DNA from: JBBPYC01 sp038200275
GTDB lineage: Bacteria; Pseudomonadota; Gammaproteobacteria; Burkholderiales; Burkholderiaceae_C
NCBI GenBank assembly: GCA_038200275.1
Contig: JBBPYC010000080.1
Coordinates: forward strand, 1 to 23,077
Direction of reading: 5' to 3'
DNA: 23,077 bases
The notes under the pieces are model-generated. The model made no database searches. It saw only the letters and a program-made list of their open reading frames with translations, and was not told the origin of the DNA. This document shows, in pieces, positions 16,500-23,077 of this stretch. The translations under genes and the position numbers were made by a program. Each line of letters begins with the position of its first letter. The first letter of the stretch is position 1.

Positions 16500-17549
16500 A
16501 TGAGCCTGCTCGACATCCGAAACCTACACGTCGATTTCCCGACGCAAGGCGGCGTTCTGCATGCGGTCGACGGCGTGAGTCTGCGGGCAGACGCGGGTGA
16601 AGTGCTCGGCATCGTGGGCGAATCGGGCTCGGGCAAAAGTGTGACGATGATGGCGCTGATGGGGTTGATCGCTTATCCGGGTAAGGTACGCGCCGAGCAG
16701 ATGCAATTCGACGGGCGCGACCTGCAGCGGCTGTCGGCCAGCGAGCGGCGCCAGCTCACCGGCAAGGACGTCGCGATGATCTTTCAGGAGCCGACGACGA
16801 GCCTGAACCCGTGCTTCACCGTCGGCTTCCAGTTGATCGAGACGTTGCGGCTGCACCTGAAGCTCAGCAAATCCGAAGCCAAGGCGCGTGCTGCCGAACT
16901 GCTGGACCAGGTCGGCATCCCGGCCGCCGCGTCGCGCTTGTCGGCCTACCCACATCAACTGTCCGGCGGCATGAATCAGCGCGTGATGATCGCGATGGCG
17001 ATCGCGTGCAACCCGCGCCTGCTGATCGCGGACGAGCCGACTACTGCACTCGACGTCACGATCCAGGCGCAGATCCTCGACTTGCTGCGCGGCCTGCAGC
17101 AGGAACGCGGAATGGCTCTCGTGCTGATCACGCACAACATGGGCGTGGTGGCCGACATGGCGCAGCGCGTGGCCGTGATGTATGCGGGGCAGGTGATGGA
17201 GCAGCAGGGCGTGCGCGCGTTGTTCGCCGCGCCGCAGCATCCCTACACCGCGGCGCTGCTGGCTGCGCGGCCCGAAACCGCTACACCTGAAGGTCGTCTT
17301 GCGACCATTGCCGGCGTGGTACCGGGCCTGCACGACCGACCCACTGGGTGTCTGTTCGCGCCGCGCTGCGCCTGGGCCACCGCGCGCTGCGTGGCGGAGC
17401 AGCCTGCGCTGTTACCAACAGCCGATTCCGACAATGCTGCCCACGCAGACCAAGCTGCTGTGCGCTGCCACTACCCACTGGGGCGCAGCAATCGACTGGC
17501 ACGTATCGCTGATGACGGCGGCATGCTCCGATCCGGGGTTGCCGCATGA
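16500..17549 (+). CDS. dppD: Dipeptide ABC transporter ATP-binding protein DppD
   Basis: A 349-residue ATPase. I use ATG at 16500 because MSLLDIRNLHVDF is the usual opening. Walker A is GESGSGKS (40-47), the signature LSGGMNQR lies near residue 154, Walker B is LLIADEPT near 175, and the H-loop is LITHNMGVV. The C-terminal oligopeptide-transporter extension has four cysteines (GCLFAPRC, ARC, RCHYP), the arrangement linked to an iron-sulfur cluster in other DppD/OppD proteins. It works with DppF to drive import. It overlaps dppF by ATGA. Confidence 0.93.
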   Translation: MSLLDIRNLHVDFPTQGGVLHAVDGVSLRADAGEVLGIVGESGSGKSVTMMALMGLIAYPGKVRAEQMQFDGRDLQRLSASERRQLTGKDVAMIFQEPTTSLNPCFTVGFQLIETLRLHLKLSKSEAKARAAELLDQVGIPAAASRLSAYPHQLSGGMNQRVMIAMAIACNPRLLIADEPTTALDVTIQAQILDLLRGLQQERGMALVLITHNMGVVADMAQRVAVMYAGQVMEQQGVRALFAAPQHPYTAALLAARPETATPEGRLATIAGVVPGLHDRPTGCLFAPRCAWATARCVAEQPALLPTADSDNAAHADQAAVRCHYPLGRSNRLARIADDGGMLRSGVAA

Positions 17550-18553
17550 GTAACCCCGCAGCAACGGCGGCAACGGATGTCACAGACGAGTCGGTCGTCG
17601 AGGCCACTGACCTGCGCCGCGTCTACCAAGTCCGCCGCGGCCTGTTCCACAAGTCTGCTGAACTGCAGGCGGTCGGCGGCGTGTCTTTCCACATCGCCCG
17701 CGGCCGCACGCTCGCGGTCGTCGGCGAATCCGGCTGCGGCAAATCGACGCTCGCAAGGATGGTCACGTTGATTGAGAAACCCACCAGCGGCACCTTGCAG
17801 CTGATCGGCATCGACACCGCTGCGCCGCCTGCGGGCCGCGCGCGCGAACTGCGGCGCGCGGTACAGCTCGTGTTCCAGAACCCTTACGGGTCATTGAACC
17901 CGCGCAAGAAGATTTCTAGCGTGCTCGAAGACCCGCTCACGATCAACACCGATCTGCCGCGCGCCGAGCGGCATGACAAGGCGCGCCAGATGCTCGCGCG
18001 GGTCGGCCTGCGCCCCGAATTCGCCAATCGCTACCCGCACATGTTCTCCGGCGGCCAGCGTCAGCGCATCGCGATTGCGCGTGCCTTGATGCTGGAGCCG
18101 CGCTTGCTGGTCGCCGATGAACCCGTGTCCGCACTCGACGTATCGATCCAGGCGCAAGTGCTGAATCTGCTGGCCGATCTGCAGGCCGAACTGGGCCTGG
18201 CCTACCTGTTTATCTCCCACGACCTCGGCGTGGTGCGACACATCGCGCATGAAGTGCTGGTGATGTACCTGGGCCACACGGTGGAGCAGGGCGACAAGAC
18301 CCTTCTGTTTGCGCGTCCGCTGCACCCGTATACGCAGGCACTGCTGGCGTCGGCGCCGGGCCTGGGCTTGCAGCGCATCGTGCTCAAGGGCGAACTGCCG
18401 TCCCCGCTCAGCCCCCCGCCTGGCTGCGTGTTCAACACCCGCTGCACGCATACGACCGAACGTTGCATCGCGGAGCGGCCGTTGCTGCGCATGGTTGATG
18501 CGCGGCAGGTAGCCTGCCATCATGCGGAGAAGTTCCTGGATGGCGCGGGCTAG
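17546..18553 (+). CDS. dppF: Dipeptide ABC transporter ATP-binding protein DppF
   Basis: A 335-residue ATPase partner of DppD. Walker A is GESGCGKS (60-67), the Q-loop LVFQNPYGSLNPRKK is typical of DppF/OppF, and the signature FSGGQRQRIAIARAL, Walker B LLVADEPVSALD and H-loop FISHDLGVV are all intact. The C-terminal extension again has four cysteines (GCVFNTRC, ERC, ACHHAE). It starts within the dppD stop. A 114-bp spacer follows before dppA. Confidence 0.93.
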   Translation: MSNPAATAATDVTDESVVEATDLRRVYQVRRGLFHKSAELQAVGGVSFHIARGRTLAVVGESGCGKSTLARMVTLIEKPTSGTLQLIGIDTAAPPAGRARELRRAVQLVFQNPYGSLNPRKKISSVLEDPLTINTDLPRAERHDKARQMLARVGLRPEFANRYPHMFSGGQRQRIAIARALMLEPRLLVADEPVSALDVSIQAQVLNLLADLQAELGLAYLFISHDLGVVRHIAHEVLVMYLGHTVEQGDKTLLFARPLHPYTQALLASAPGLGLQRIVLKGELPSPLSPPPGCVFNTRCTHTTERCIAERPLLRMVDARQVACHHAEKFLDGAG

Positions 18554-18652
18554 GTCGCTGCGAATGCTGGCGCAACCCTTGCCACATCCAACTAATGCTG
18601 CGTTTTCTTCGCCGCTAGCTCTATCTGCCGATCACTTGTTCCGTCCCACTCC

Positions 18653-18658
18653 AAGGAG
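18653..18658 (+). promoter_or_regulatory. Strong ribosome-binding site of dppA
   Basis: AAGGAG, 9 nt upstream of the dppA ATG. It is the clearest Shine-Dalgarno of the dpp cluster and fits the need for far more binding protein than permease. Confidence 0.7.
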
Positions 18659-18667
18659 CTTTTTCAA

Positions 18668-20293
18668 ATGCAGTCATCCTCAGGTTCTTCCCGCCCTCTG
18701 CGCCGCGCTGCTGCGTTGGTCGTGCCCGCGCTCGTCGCCATGACCTGCGGTGCCGCAGCCGCCAAGACGCTGGTCTATTGTTCAGAAGGCAGCCCGGAGA
18801 ATTTTTATCCGGCCATCAACACCACCGGCACCTCGTTCGATGTAAGCGATCAGGTGTATGACGGCATCGTCAAGTTCGAACGTGGCGGCACGCAGGTCGT
18901 GCCCGGCTTGGCGGAAAGCTGGGACATCTCGGACGACGGCCTGGTCTACACCTTCAAGCTGCGCAAAGGCGTGAAGTTCCACGACACCAGCAAGACCTTC
19001 AAGCCCACGCGCGACTTGCAAGCCGACGACATCCTGTTCATGATCGACCGGCAGTGGAAGGAAGAGAACCCGTACTTCAAGGTCACCAGCCCGAACCATT
19101 CGTACTTCAATGACATGGGGTTCCCGAAGCTGCTGAAGTCGGTCGAGAAGGTGGACGACTACACCGTCAAGTTCACACTCAACAAGCCGGAAGCCCCGTT
19201 CCTGGCCAACTTGGCCATGCCGTTCGCCGGGGTGCAGTCCAAAGAGTACGCGGATGCGATGCTGAAAGCCGGCACGCCGGAGAAGATCGACCAGGAGCCG
19301 ATCGGCACCGGCGCGTTCTACCTTGTCCAGTACCAGAAAGACGCCATCGTCCGCTTCAAGGCGAACCCGAACTATTGGGCCGGCAAGGCAAAAATAGACG
19401 ACCTGATCTTTGCCATCACGCCCGATGCGTCGGTGCGCTGGGCCAAGGTGCAAAAGGGCGAATGCCACGTGATGCCGTACCCCAACCCGGCGGACCTGGA
19501 TGCAATGCGCGCCAACAAGGACGTCAAGGTGCTGGAGCAGCCGGGCCTGAATGTCGGCTACCTCGCGTTCAACACCACGAAGAAACCGTTCGACGACGTG
19601 CGCGTGCGCCGCGCGATCAACATGGCGATCGACAAGAAAGCCATCATCGACGCGGTGTATCTGTCCACAGGCATCGCCGCCAAAAACCCGATCCCGCCGA
19701 CCATGTGGTCTTACAACGATGCGGTCGGCGACTACCTGTACAACCCCGAAGGCGCCAAGAAGCTGCTCGCCGAAGCCGGCGTCAGCAACCTGACCACTGA
19801 TCTGTGGGCCATGCCCGTGCAGCGCCCCTACAACCCGAACGCCAAGCGCATCGCCGAACTGATGCAGGCCGACCTTGCCAAGATCGGCGTCAAGGCAGAG
19901 ATCAAGAGCTTTGAGTGGGGCGAATACCGAAAGCGCATGCAGGCCGGTGAACACCAGATGGGCATGCTGGGCTGGACCGGCGACAACGGGGACCCGGACA
20001 ACTTTCTCTACACCTTGCTCGGCTGCGCCTCGGCCCAGTCCACCAGCGGCTCGAACGTGGCGAAGTGGTGCTATCAGCCGTTCGAGGAACTGGTCGTGAA
20101 GGCCAAGACCGTATCCAAACAGGCCGACCGTGCCGAGCTCTACAAGCAGGCCCAGGTCATCTTCAAGGACCAAGCCCCCTGGTTCACCATCGCCCACGCC
20201 GTGCAGCTGAAGCCCGTGCGCAATGAAGTGATCGATTTCAAGCTGAGCCCGTTTGGCCGGCATACGTTCTACGGGGTGGACATCAAGAACTGA
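18668..20293 (+). CDS. dppA: Dipeptide-binding periplasmic protein DppA
   Basis: A 541-residue solute-binding protein (SBP family 5). A signal peptide covers residues 1 to about 36, with arginines, a hydrophobic core and AAA before KTLVYC. The mature start KTLVYCSEGSPENFYP strongly resembles E. coli DppA, as do the later LGCASAQ and KWCYQPFEELV segments, whose cysteines would match the DppA disulfides. It captures peptides in the periplasm and hands them to DppBCDF. It lies last in the cluster, after a 114-bp spacer, whereas dppA usually comes first; it may have its own promoter. A hairpin follows its stop codon. Confidence 0.94.
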   Translation: MQSSSGSSRPLRRAAALVVPALVAMTCGAAAAKTLVYCSEGSPENFYPAINTTGTSFDVSDQVYDGIVKFERGGTQVVPGLAESWDISDDGLVYTFKLRKGVKFHDTSKTFKPTRDLQADDILFMIDRQWKEENPYFKVTSPNHSYFNDMGFPKLLKSVEKVDDYTVKFTLNKPEAPFLANLAMPFAGVQSKEYADAMLKAGTPEKIDQEPIGTGAFYLVQYQKDAIVRFKANPNYWAGKAKIDDLIFAITPDASVRWAKVQKGECHVMPYPNPADLDAMRANKDVKVLEQPGLNVGYLAFNTTKKPFDDVRVRRAINMAIDKKAIIDAVYLSTGIAAKNPIPPTMWSYNDAVGDYLYNPEGAKKLLAEAGVSNLTTDLWAMPVQRPYNPNAKRIAELMQADLAKIGVKAEIKSFEWGEYRKRMQAGEHQMGMLGWTGDNGDPDNFLYTLLGCASAQSTSGSNVAKWCYQPFEELVVKAKTVSKQADRAELYKQAQVIFKDQAPWFTIAHAVQLKPVRNEVIDFKLSPFGRHTFYGVDIKN

Positions 20294-20303
20294 TGTCCGA
20301 AGC

Positions 20304-20336
20304 ATTCGCGTTGCCGACGCGCCCGGCAACGCGAAT
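20304..20336. terminator. Bidirectional hairpin between dppA and the DUF1080 gene
   Basis: A perfect 12-bp stem, ATTCGCGTTGCC / GGCAACGCGAAT, with a 9-nt loop, lies 10 bp after dppA and 23 bp after the convergent DUF1080 gene. There is no T run on either side, so it may act as an RNA-stabilising 3' hairpin or a non-canonical terminator for both transcripts. Confidence 0.7.
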
Positions 20337-20359
20337 CGTCGTTGTCGTCAACGTCCCTG

Positions 20360-20956
20360 CTACAGCGGCTTGATTTCCACCTTGCGGAACTTGATGGTCC
20401 CGCGCGCCCACTGCAGCGCCATCGGCCCGCTCGCAAACTTGTCGTCCTGAATGTCGACGGTCTTGTGGCCGTTCAGCACCAACGTCAGCCGATTGCCTTC
20501 GGCCGTGATCTCATAAGTGTTCCATTGCCCGGCGACCTTCGGGTAGGGCATGGCCACCTTCGCCACTTTCGTGATCGCGCCGGTGCCGTAGGTCAGGTCC
20601 GGCCGCTGATCAAAGATGTTGGCTTCGTAGCAGTTCTCATCCGTGATCTTGGCCGGGTCTTGGCAGCGGAAAAACACGCCGCTGTTGGCGTCTTCACTGG
20701 CCCAGAATTCGATGCGGGCGGTGAAGTCCTTGTACGAATCCTTCGTGACCAGGAACGCCTGCGTTTTGTCGCCCTGCGATGCCTGGATGCTGCCATCGCC
20801 TGCCTGCCAGTTGGCGTTGCCGACGCGGTTGAAATTGTCCAGGCCTGAGGCGCCGTCGATCAGCGCGGCGCGATTCGAAAGAGGGCCGGTGGCACAAGCG
20901 GCAAGCGCCAGGGTGCTGGCGACAGCAGTCAAGCGCAGGATGGATTTGAAATTCAT
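20360..20956 (-). CDS. DUF1080 family lipoprotein (3-keto-disaccharide hydrolase-like fold)
   Basis: 198 residues from ATG at 20956, chosen because GGAG lies 9-12 nt upstream and a lipoprotein signal follows. The signal has a hydrophobic core and LALAAC with Cys21 as the lipidation site. The remainder matches the DUF1080 / 3-keto-disaccharide hydrolase domain (PF06439), a concanavalin-like beta sandwich: FTARIEFWASEDANSGVFFRC, CYEANIFDQ, GQWNTYEITAEGNRLTLVLNGH and GPMALQWARGTIKFRKVEIKPL. Family members in other phyla act on 3-keto-sugars or bind glycans. Activity here is not proven. It is anchored in the outer or inner membrane facing the periplasm. Confidence 0.88.
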   Translation of the reverse strand: MNFKSILRLTAVASTLALAACATGPLSNRAALIDGASGLDNFNRVGNANWQAGDGSIQASQGDKTQAFLVTKDSYKDFTARIEFWASEDANSGVFFRCQDPAKITDENCYEANIFDQRPDLTYGTGAITKVAKVAMPYPKVAGQWNTYEITAEGNRLTLVLNGHKTVDIQDDKFASGPMALQWARGTIKFRKVEIKPL

Positions 20957-21214
20957 GAAGAAGTCTCCAGATGTTGTGAAGAGGGATATTCTGTCGAGCC
21001 AAGGCAAGCGCCTGAAGCGAGCGAACCCATTTGGCCGCAACTGTGGACAGCACACCGAGGTGTCGGGTCATGCATCACTTCGGCGCGATCCACGAAAGCT
21101 GCTCCGCCCTGCGCGTCTGCCAGCCCGGGCCAGATGGATGCCCGCATAACCGGCGATCCGTGCTGGTCCATGGTGAATAACTCCATAAAAACCTTCGCGA
21201 GGAGACAACGACCC
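20957..21214. other. Divergent intergenic region, no gene seen
   Basis: 258 bp between two divergent exported-protein genes, expected to hold both promoters. I could not assign a convincing -35/-10 pair. The only clear elements are the Shine-Dalgarno of each gene. Confidence 0.4.
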
Positions 21215-22009
21215 ATGGCAACGATGCTGTCAGGATCCATTCATGGCCACCGCCCGATCGGACGAAGCGTGGCCTTCGTTGCGGCGCTCGCCGCCACCGG
21301 GTTTTCTGCATGGGCGGACCCGATGGCGACCTACCAGTCTGGCCAGCAAGCGCCGATCGTGTTGCTCGCCGACCGATGCCCAACCGACAAAACCGGGCAG
21401 TCGAAAGTGGCGTATCAGAAAAAGTCCAAGAGCGACATGCTCGCAGGGTGCTGGTCGTTCGATCAGCGGAACCGTCCGGTGATCACCTGGCGCGATGGTC
21501 GCGTGCAGGCGTTGGACGCAGCGCAGGTCCGATTCGAGCCGAACTACGCTCGGAACTTTGAAGAAAAGCCCACCGACGCGGCGCCACAGGACAGGGCGCT
21601 GTCGCAAGTCGTGACCGCACCGCGGGCCAACGTCCCGCCGCAAGGGGCGGTCGCGCCACCGGCCGACGCGCGGCCCCGGGTCGTGGTCGCGCCACGGACC
21701 AACCCACCGCCGCCGGCCGATGCGCCGTCCGCCGCTCCAGCGCCAGCGCGTCCGGCGTGGTGCAAGGATGCCAAGCGCGAGCATGAGCTGTTGATTTGCC
21801 GCGACCCTGAGCTGTCGGCCAACGACCTGGCGCTGATCCCTTACTGGCGCTCGTATCGAAGCCGGATGGGGCTGGACCGGGCCGAGGAAACGCGCGTCAA
21901 GAACGACTTTTACCGCCGGCTCAAAGCGTGCCGCAGCACCCGCGAGTGCATCGGCCACGAGCAGGCCGCGCAGATGGCTTTCTACCGCAAGGCGCTGGGG
22001 TACGAATAG
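21215..22009 (+). CDS. Exported protein of unknown function with Pro-rich linker and four-Cys C-terminal domain
   Basis: 264 residues from ATG at 21215, preceded by GAGGAG (21199-21204); the frame is open further upstream but without a signal peptide at its start. Signal peptide 1-34 (cleavage SAWA/DP). Residues about 45-105 form a small domain with two cysteines (DRCP and AGCW) and a CW..D....W.DG pattern seen in other short betaproteobacterial exported proteins. Residues about 125-180 are a Pro/Ala-rich linker with imperfect VAP repeats. Residues 182-264 hold four cysteines (183, 195, 239, 245) with WCKDAKREHELLICRDPELSA, reminiscent of LprI/DUF1311-type domains. A periplasmic role such as lysozyme inhibition is only a guess. 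No operon partner is evident. Confidence 0.75.
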   Translation: MATMLSGSIHGHRPIGRSVAFVAALAATGFSAWADPMATYQSGQQAPIVLLADRCPTDKTGQSKVAYQKKSKSDMLAGCWSFDQRNRPVITWRDGRVQALDAAQVRFEPNYARNFEEKPTDAAPQDRALSQVVTAPRANVPPQGAVAPPADARPRVVVAPRTNPPPPADAPSAAPAPARPAWCKDAKREHELLICRDPELSANDLALIPYWRSYRSRMGLDRAEETRVKNDFYRRLKACRSTRECIGHEQAAQMAFYRKALGYE

Positions 22010-22198
22010 TCTTCTTAGTTGGCGTGGTCTGGCGCTGGTTCGATTTGGATTTCAGCTTGTAGGTTCAAGCGACTCGTCAGCGGCAGCGATGTAGCACCCA
22101 TTTGGCGGGTTTGCAGCAGCTGCTATGCGTTGATTTCGAACGTCGAACTTACGCAAGCACTGGACAGCCGTGCGGGCCTGATGAACGCACCCACAGGG
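22010..22198. other. Spacer between the exported-protein gene and the cassette array, no gene seen
   Basis: About 190 bp with no protein-like frame and no convincing attC core boxes. It marks the left edge of the cassette-like region. Confidence 0.4.
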
Positions 22199-22268
22199 AA
22201 CTAACCCGGGGACATGCGTTGCACAGTCGGTGACCGATGGGACGCGGGCGCAGCGCCAACTGTTAAGC
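22199..22268 (-). repeat. Possible third attC-like site, diverged
   Basis: Read on the minus strand, it begins GCTTAAC (a match to R'' RYYYAAC, 22268-22262) and ends GTTAGTT (one mismatch to R' GTTRRRY, 22205-22199). A central TCGGT-C-ACCGA hairpin lies inside. The 70-bp length fits attC. The arms pair only partly and the sequence is unlike the two 66-bp copies to its right, so confidence is low. Confidence 0.3.
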
Positions 22269-22340
22269 GCACATGGGGAGATTGCTGCTGGACGCGACCA
22301 CTTGTTTTGCTGGACTTCTGCTTGGTGCTTGGTTTGTTAC

Positions 22341-22406
22341 GACCGACGACCGAATTCAGCCGCCGCTGAAAGCGGTCGGCTGCAATGAATACGAAGGGAG
22401 TTAGGC
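22341..22406 (-). repeat. attC-like cassette recombination site A
   Basis: A 66-bp element. On the minus strand the R'' box is GCCTAAC (22406-22400), matching RYYYAAC. The inner sequence ATTCATTGCAGCCGACCGC ... GCGGCGGCTGAATTC folds on itself with unpaired bases on one arm, as attC sites do. The expected R' position reads GTCGGTC instead of GTTRRRY, so this end is degenerate. The 52 bp between the boxes are identical at 47 positions to site B. The brnA stop codon lies inside R''. Recognition is by pattern; recombination activity is inferred. Confidence 0.7.
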
Positions 22407-22625
22407 AGCGCTCGGCCACTTGATCTGCACGCGCCTGTTCTGAGCCAGACAGTCGCGCAGGTACAGATTGATGAGGCTCTGATAGGGCACGCCAGCCTCC
22501 TCGGCCATTCCCTTGAAGTACATCACAACGTCTTCCGACAGCCGCATGGTCACCGGTTTCTTGAGCTTCGACGCATAGGGATTTTTTCGGGCCTTCATCT
22601 TCGAGAAGTCGTATTCAGCTTTCAT
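22401..22625 (-). CDS. brnA: BrnA-type antitoxin
   Basis: 74 residues from ATG at 22625, one base after the brnT stop (TGA-A-ATG), so translation is coupled. The N-terminal part (DFSKMKARKNPYASKLKKP) is typical of BrnA. It is followed by a ribbon-helix-helix DNA-binding domain, VTMRLSEDVVMYFKGMAEEAGVPYQSLINLYLRDC, in which the VTMRL strand would contact DNA. It should neutralise BrnT and repress the operon as a complex. The last Ala codon and the TAA stop lie inside the GCCTAAC core box of attC-like site A. Confidence 0.9.
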   Translation of the reverse strand: MKAEYDFSKMKARKNPYASKLKKPVTMRLSEDVVMYFKGMAEEAGVPYQSLINLYLRDCLAQNRRVQIKWPSAA

Positions 22626-22626
22626 T

Positions 22627-22905
22627 TCAGCCACCTGGATAGAAGGACGCTTCGTTGCGCGTTGCCTTGCGGGCAGAGAAGATGCGGATGACATCACCGT
22701 CTCCGCGCTCACAGTGGCAGACAACCAGCAACTTCGCGCCTGAACTCATGCCGAGCATGATGAAACGTTCTTCGTCCGACGAGTGCGCCTCGTCAAAGAA
22801 CTGAATGGCGAAGTCGTCGAAGAAGACGGTCTTGGCCTCGTCGAAGGAGACCTGATGCTTGCGCAGGTTCGCCGAGGCTTTGGAGGGATCCCACTCGAAC
22901 TGCAT
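22627..22905 (-). CDS. brnT: BrnT-type ribonuclease toxin
   Basis: A 92-residue type II toxin of the BrnT family (PF04365, RelE-like fold). It begins with the family hallmark FEWDPSKASANLRKHQVSFDEA, continues FDDFAIQFFDEAHSSDEERFIMLGMS, and ends DVIRIFSARKATRNEASFY, which contains the RIFSARKAT.NE motif tied to RNase activity. It would cleave RNA and slow growth when BrnA is depleted. The start codon lies 6 bp after a TACAAT -10 element, so the transcript may be leaderless. It is the first gene of the pair and sits in a cassette-like unit. Confidence 0.92.
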   Translation of the reverse strand: MQFEWDPSKASANLRKHQVSFDEAKTVFFDDFAIQFFDEAHSSDEERFIMLGMSSGAKLLVVCHCERGDGDVIRIFSARKATRNEASFYPGG

Positions 22906-22908
22906 GCG

Positions 22909-22917
22909 TACATTGTA
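22909..22917 (-). promoter_or_regulatory. brnT -10 element and overlapping TACATTGTA palindrome
   Basis: On the minus strand TACAAT (22917-22912) is an excellent -10 box, but a good -35 is not evident. The overlapping palindrome TAC-ATT-GTA is a reasonable operator half for the ribbon-helix-helix antitoxin, which is known to autorepress BrnTA operons. Transcription would start at or within a base or two of the brnT ATG. Confidence 0.5.
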
Positions 22918-22957
22918 TTGATTGCGCGGCGACGATTAAGTGGTAGGTTTTCGCGTT

Positions 22958-23023
22958 GTCTAACGACCCAATTCAGACGCCGCCGTAGGCGGTCGGCTGC
23001 AATGAATACGAAGGGACTTCCCG
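22958..23023 (-). repeat. attC-like cassette recombination site B
   Basis: A 66-bp element. On the minus strand the R' box is GTTAGAC (22964-22958), a perfect GTTRRRY. The R'' position reads CGGGAAG, which keeps only the central AA of RYYYAAC. The inner hairpin CCGCC-TAC-GGCGG differs from site A (CCGCT-TTC-AGCGG) by a paired T-A to C-G change, evidence that the fold is conserved. It would belong to the cassette to the right, most of which is outside the window. Confidence 0.7.
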
Positions 23024-23077
23024 CTTTGCCCGGCGACGGCAACGAGTGCCAAGATTGGTTGTGGAGAGTCAATCTGA

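Noticed and set aside
18782..20329. A 515-codon minus-strand frame opposite dppA
   Set aside because: Antisense shadow of dppA with no ribosome-binding site or recognisable domain.
22746..23072. Minus-strand frames containing PFVFIAADR...RRLN (also 22201-22419)
   Set aside because: The shared peptide is only the translation of the two attC-like repeats, not a protein family.
1..23077. CRISPR arrays, tRNA or rRNA genes, integrase gene
   Set aside because: No regularly spaced direct repeats, tRNA cloverleaf or rRNA sequence was found by reading, and no tyrosine recombinase frame is present; an integrase, if any, lies outside the window.

Overview
The window looks like a chromosomal segment of a high-GC betaproteobacterium, probably Burkholderiales or Rhodocyclales. 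The reasons are the ribF-ileS-lspA gene order, a RibF sequence of betaproteobacterial type, a Dpp-type peptide transporter, and a PEP-CTERM protein behind a sigma-54 promoter. The genus cannot be fixed from sequence alone.

Positions 1-3416 are an accessory patch. A decayed ISAs1-family insertion sequence (1 to about 1051) and a decayed IS5-family insertion sequence (about 2260-3416) bracket a low-GC segment. That segment holds one intact gene for an exported DUF3494 (ice-binding-like) protein with a PEP-CTERM sorting tail. A near-perfect sigma-54 -24/-12 element lies upstream of it in very AT-rich DNA. Both transposase genes carry frameshifts and have lost catalytic residues, and the IS5 end supplies the last codons of the DUF3494 gene.

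Positions 3465-6450 hold sugar and redox metabolism: an SDR of the glucose-1-dehydrogenase type on the minus strand, diverging from a quinone oxidoreductase and galM on the plus strand. Positions 6514-13578 are all minus strand. They contain the block ribF, ileS, lspA and a DUF1439 lipoprotein gene coupled by overlap to lspA, followed by a Na/Pi cotransporter with a PhoU-like tail.

Positions 13753-20293 are plus strand: an HNH endonuclease gene, then a complete dipeptide ABC transporter (dppB, dppC, dppD, dppF, and dppA last with its own strong ribosome-binding site). A 12-bp-stem hairpin separates dppA from a convergent DUF1080 lipoprotein gene. Divergent from that is an exported protein of unknown function with a proline-rich linker and a four-cysteine C-terminal domain.

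Positions 22010-23077 appear to be the edge of a gene-cassette array. A BrnT/BrnA toxin-antitoxin pair is flanked by two 66-bp repeats that look like integron attC sites, with core boxes, compensatory base changes in the hairpin, and the antitoxin stop codon inside the R'' box. No integrase is visible in the window, and the array probably continues beyond the right edge.
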